Assembly: GCA_030668045.1 (NCBI GenBank)
Contig: DAOUUR010000131.1
Span: 1-6,815 of the forward strand
Direction of reading: 5' to 3'
Source of the DNA: a bacterium
GTDB lineage: Bacteria > Zixibacteria > MSB-5A5 > GN15 > FEB-12
DNA length: 6,815 nt
Made by a program: the position numbers and the translations under genes. The notes under the pieces are model-generated. The model saw only the letters and a list, made by a program, of their open reading frames with translations, had not been told where the DNA came from and did no database searches. Of the stretch, positions 5,523 to 6,815 are shown piece after piece (within the stretch, counting starts at the first letter, position 1; every line of letters starts with the position of its first letter).

Positions 5523-6734
5523 ATGAACGATTCAGGACAGCTCACCGTCATAAGAGAGAATATTCTTAGGCAAGCTGGTAAGATCCGAAAGCAGCAACTG
5601 ATATGGCGACGGCATTTCCATCGTCATCCCGAATTATCTTTCCGCGAATTTGAGACTACCGCCCGGCTCAAAGAGATCATCCGGCAACTTGGGCTCAAGC
5701 AGCTACCCCTGAAGATGGAGACCGGCCTGCTGGCCGAACTGACTGGTCGCAAGAATGGACCGACGGTGGCTATCCGTACCGATATCGACGCTTTACCAAT
5801 CACCGAACAAACCAACCTGCCGTTCAAATCAAAAATTGACGGATGCATGCACGCCTGCGGTCACGACATGCACATGGCCATTGTCCTCGGTGCCGCTGCA
5901 ATCTTGTCGACCATGAAAAGTGAACTCCCCGGAAACGTACGGTTCATTTTTCAACCGGCTGAGGAGATGCCGCCGGGAGGGGCGCGTCCAATGATCGCCA
6001 ACGGCGCCCTTGACGATGTATCAATGATATTCGGACTGCATGTTGACCCGAATCTTGCGGTGGGAAAGATCGGTCTGAGAGATGGTATGGCTATGGCATC
6101 GGTCACCGATTTTGATCTGATCATTCACGGTCGAGCCGGACATGCTGCCCGACCGCAGGATGGTGTCGATGCTATTGCTGTCGCCGCTGAGGTTATCGAG
6201 TCGATCCAGAAAATCGTCTCGCGCGAAATTGATCCAATCACACCGGCGGTGATCACGTTTGGGAAGATTTCCGGCGGCATGTCACGGAATACGATTGCCA
6301 ATCGGGTCGTGCTCAACGGAACCGCTCGCGCCCTCTCCGACCGCACCGACAGTCGAATTCGGACGCTGGTTAAGAGGACCGCTTCTTCGGTGTGTCGGGC
6401 CAGAGGCGCCAGGGCTGAGATGAATATCGTGGCCGGATACCCGGCGCTTGCCAATGACGCCCGAGTCAACAAGCTCCTGGATCGTAATTTTGTCGCCCTC
6501 TATGGACCCAGGAATGTAAAGGTCACTGAGTTAGTGATGGGCGCTGAAGACTTTGCCTGCTACCTCAAAGAAGTTCCCGGCGCAATGTTCCGACTGGGCA
6601 TCCGGAACAAGAAGATAGGCGCCAACAAACCGTGGCACTCACCAATGTTCGTAGCCGATGAAACGGCCCTTTCGTTCGGATCGGCTCTGTTGGCTGCGGC
6701 AGCCTTTGATGCGCTCAGTTCGTTGGATCAATGA
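5523..6734 (+). CDS. M20D-family metallopeptidase / N-acyl-amino-acid amidohydrolase
   Basis: This 403-residue protein is a complete M20 peptidase of the M20D type (hippurate hydrolase, IAA-amino acid hydrolase, N-acyl-L-amino acid amidohydrolase), which cleaves N-acyl amino acids or small amide-linked metabolites using two metal ions. It opens with the family signature WRRHFHRHPELSFREFETT. Visible active-site elements: TDIDALP at 86-92, the DGCMHACGHDMH segment with metal ligands Cys112 and His114, PAEE with catalytic Glu147 and ligand Glu148, GLH with His173, and the C-terminal WHSP with His372. GHAARPQDG near His207 belongs to the lid/dimer domain. No signal peptide, so it is cytoplasmic. 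I chose ATG 5523; a TTG at 5508 would add five residues but has no Shine-Dalgarno, and GGA at 5510-5512 suits 5523. It lies 36 bases after the DUF4846-like gene, and its TGA overlaps the next start. The substrate cannot be told from sequence. Confidence 0.93.
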   Translation: MNDSGQLTVIRENILRQAGKIRKQQLIWRRHFHRHPELSFREFETTARLKEIIRQLGLKQLPLKMETGLLAELTGRKNGPTVAIRTDIDALPITEQTNLPFKSKIDGCMHACGHDMHMAIVLGAAAILSTMKSELPGNVRFIFQPAEEMPPGGARPMIANGALDDVSMIFGLHVDPNLAVGKIGLRDGMAMASVTDFDLIIHGRAGHAARPQDGVDAIAVAAEVIESIQKIVSREIDPITPAVITFGKISGGMSRNTIANRVVLNGTARALSDRTDSRIRTLVKRTASSVCRARGARAEMNIVAGYPALANDARVNKLLDRNFVALYGPRNVKVTELVMGAEDFACYLKEVPGAMFRLGIRNKKIGANKPWHSPMFVADETALSFGSALLAAAAFDALSSLDQ

Positions 6735-6815
6735 GATACTTCTTCCTCATTCTGGGCGGGGTGATCGCCCTGCTTTTTTGCACCGCACCGTCTCCGGCCA
6801 ATGCAGAGACTGACG
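6731..6815 (+). CDS. Exported protein, N-terminus only (runs off the window end)
   Basis: Only 28 codons are visible. They encode a clear signal peptide: MRYFFLILGG, a hydrophobic core continuing through VIALLF, then CTAPSP and a likely signal peptidase I site after ANA (residue 25), before ETD. A Cys follows ALLF at residue 17, but Phe just before it does not fit a lipobox, so a lipoprotein is less likely. The ATG at 6731 overlaps the amidohydrolase stop in an ATGA arrangement, suggesting translational coupling within the same operon. The mature protein is outside the window and its function cannot be inferred. Confidence 0.7.
   Translation, partial: MRYFFLILGGVIALLFCTAPSPANAETD

Noticed and set aside
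6731..6815. Lipoprotein signal in the last partial gene
   Set aside because: The Cys at residue 17 is preceded by LLF. Phe at -1 does not fit the lipobox, and ANA further on is a better signal peptidase I site.
1..6815. Search for CRISPR arrays, tRNA/rRNA genes, IS ends, attachment sites, toxin-antitoxin or defence genes
   Set aside because: I saw no spaced repeats, cloverleaf signatures, transposase motifs or terminal inverted repeats. The genes are housekeeping or metabolic in type.

Overview
The window looks like chromosomal DNA from a free-living bacterium, probably Gram-negative: two proteins carry classic signal peptides, and the housekeeping proteins are of ordinary bacterial type. 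Base composition is moderately GC-rich (by eye, a little over 50%). The phylum cannot be fixed from this window. A candidate lineage of the FCB or Zixibacteria kind is only an impression. All genes lie on the + strand and are tightly packed, with no gap over 100 bases and no sign of phage, IS elements, CRISPR, tRNA or rRNA.

Bases 3-2665 hold the conserved protein-quality-control cluster: the C-terminal half of trigger factor (tig), then clpP, then clpX. Trigger factor binds nascent chains at the ribosome. ClpX is the AAA+ unfoldase that feeds substrates into the ClpP peptidase chamber. ClpX has every expected motif. ClpP keeps its catalytic Ser and His, but the position of the third triad residue is Asn instead of Asp, which is the most notable feature here. 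A GC hairpin followed by a short T-run separates clpP from clpX and may act as a partial terminator. The lon gene, often found after clpX, is not present in this window.

Bases 2700-4167 hold a ten-helix EamA/DMT-type transporter and a small membrane-anchored protein with an NTF2-like look. A hairpin overlaps the end of the latter.

Bases 4208-6815 look like a separate transcription unit. A plausible sigma70-type promoter (4208-4236) precedes an AhpD-like carboxymuconolactone decarboxylase-family protein with an intact Glu/CxxC/His motif. This gene overlaps by a few bases an exported protein resembling the DUF4846 family. A complete M20D-type metallo-amidohydrolase follows after a short gap. 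Its stop overlaps the start of another exported protein, which is cut off by the window end. The overlaps imply translational coupling, but no single pathway can be read from the four genes.

Most of the window is ordinary. I do not see convincing evidence of a wholly new system. The points worth following are the ClpP triad substitution, the apparently degenerate DUF4846-like protein, and its coupling to an AhpD-like gene.
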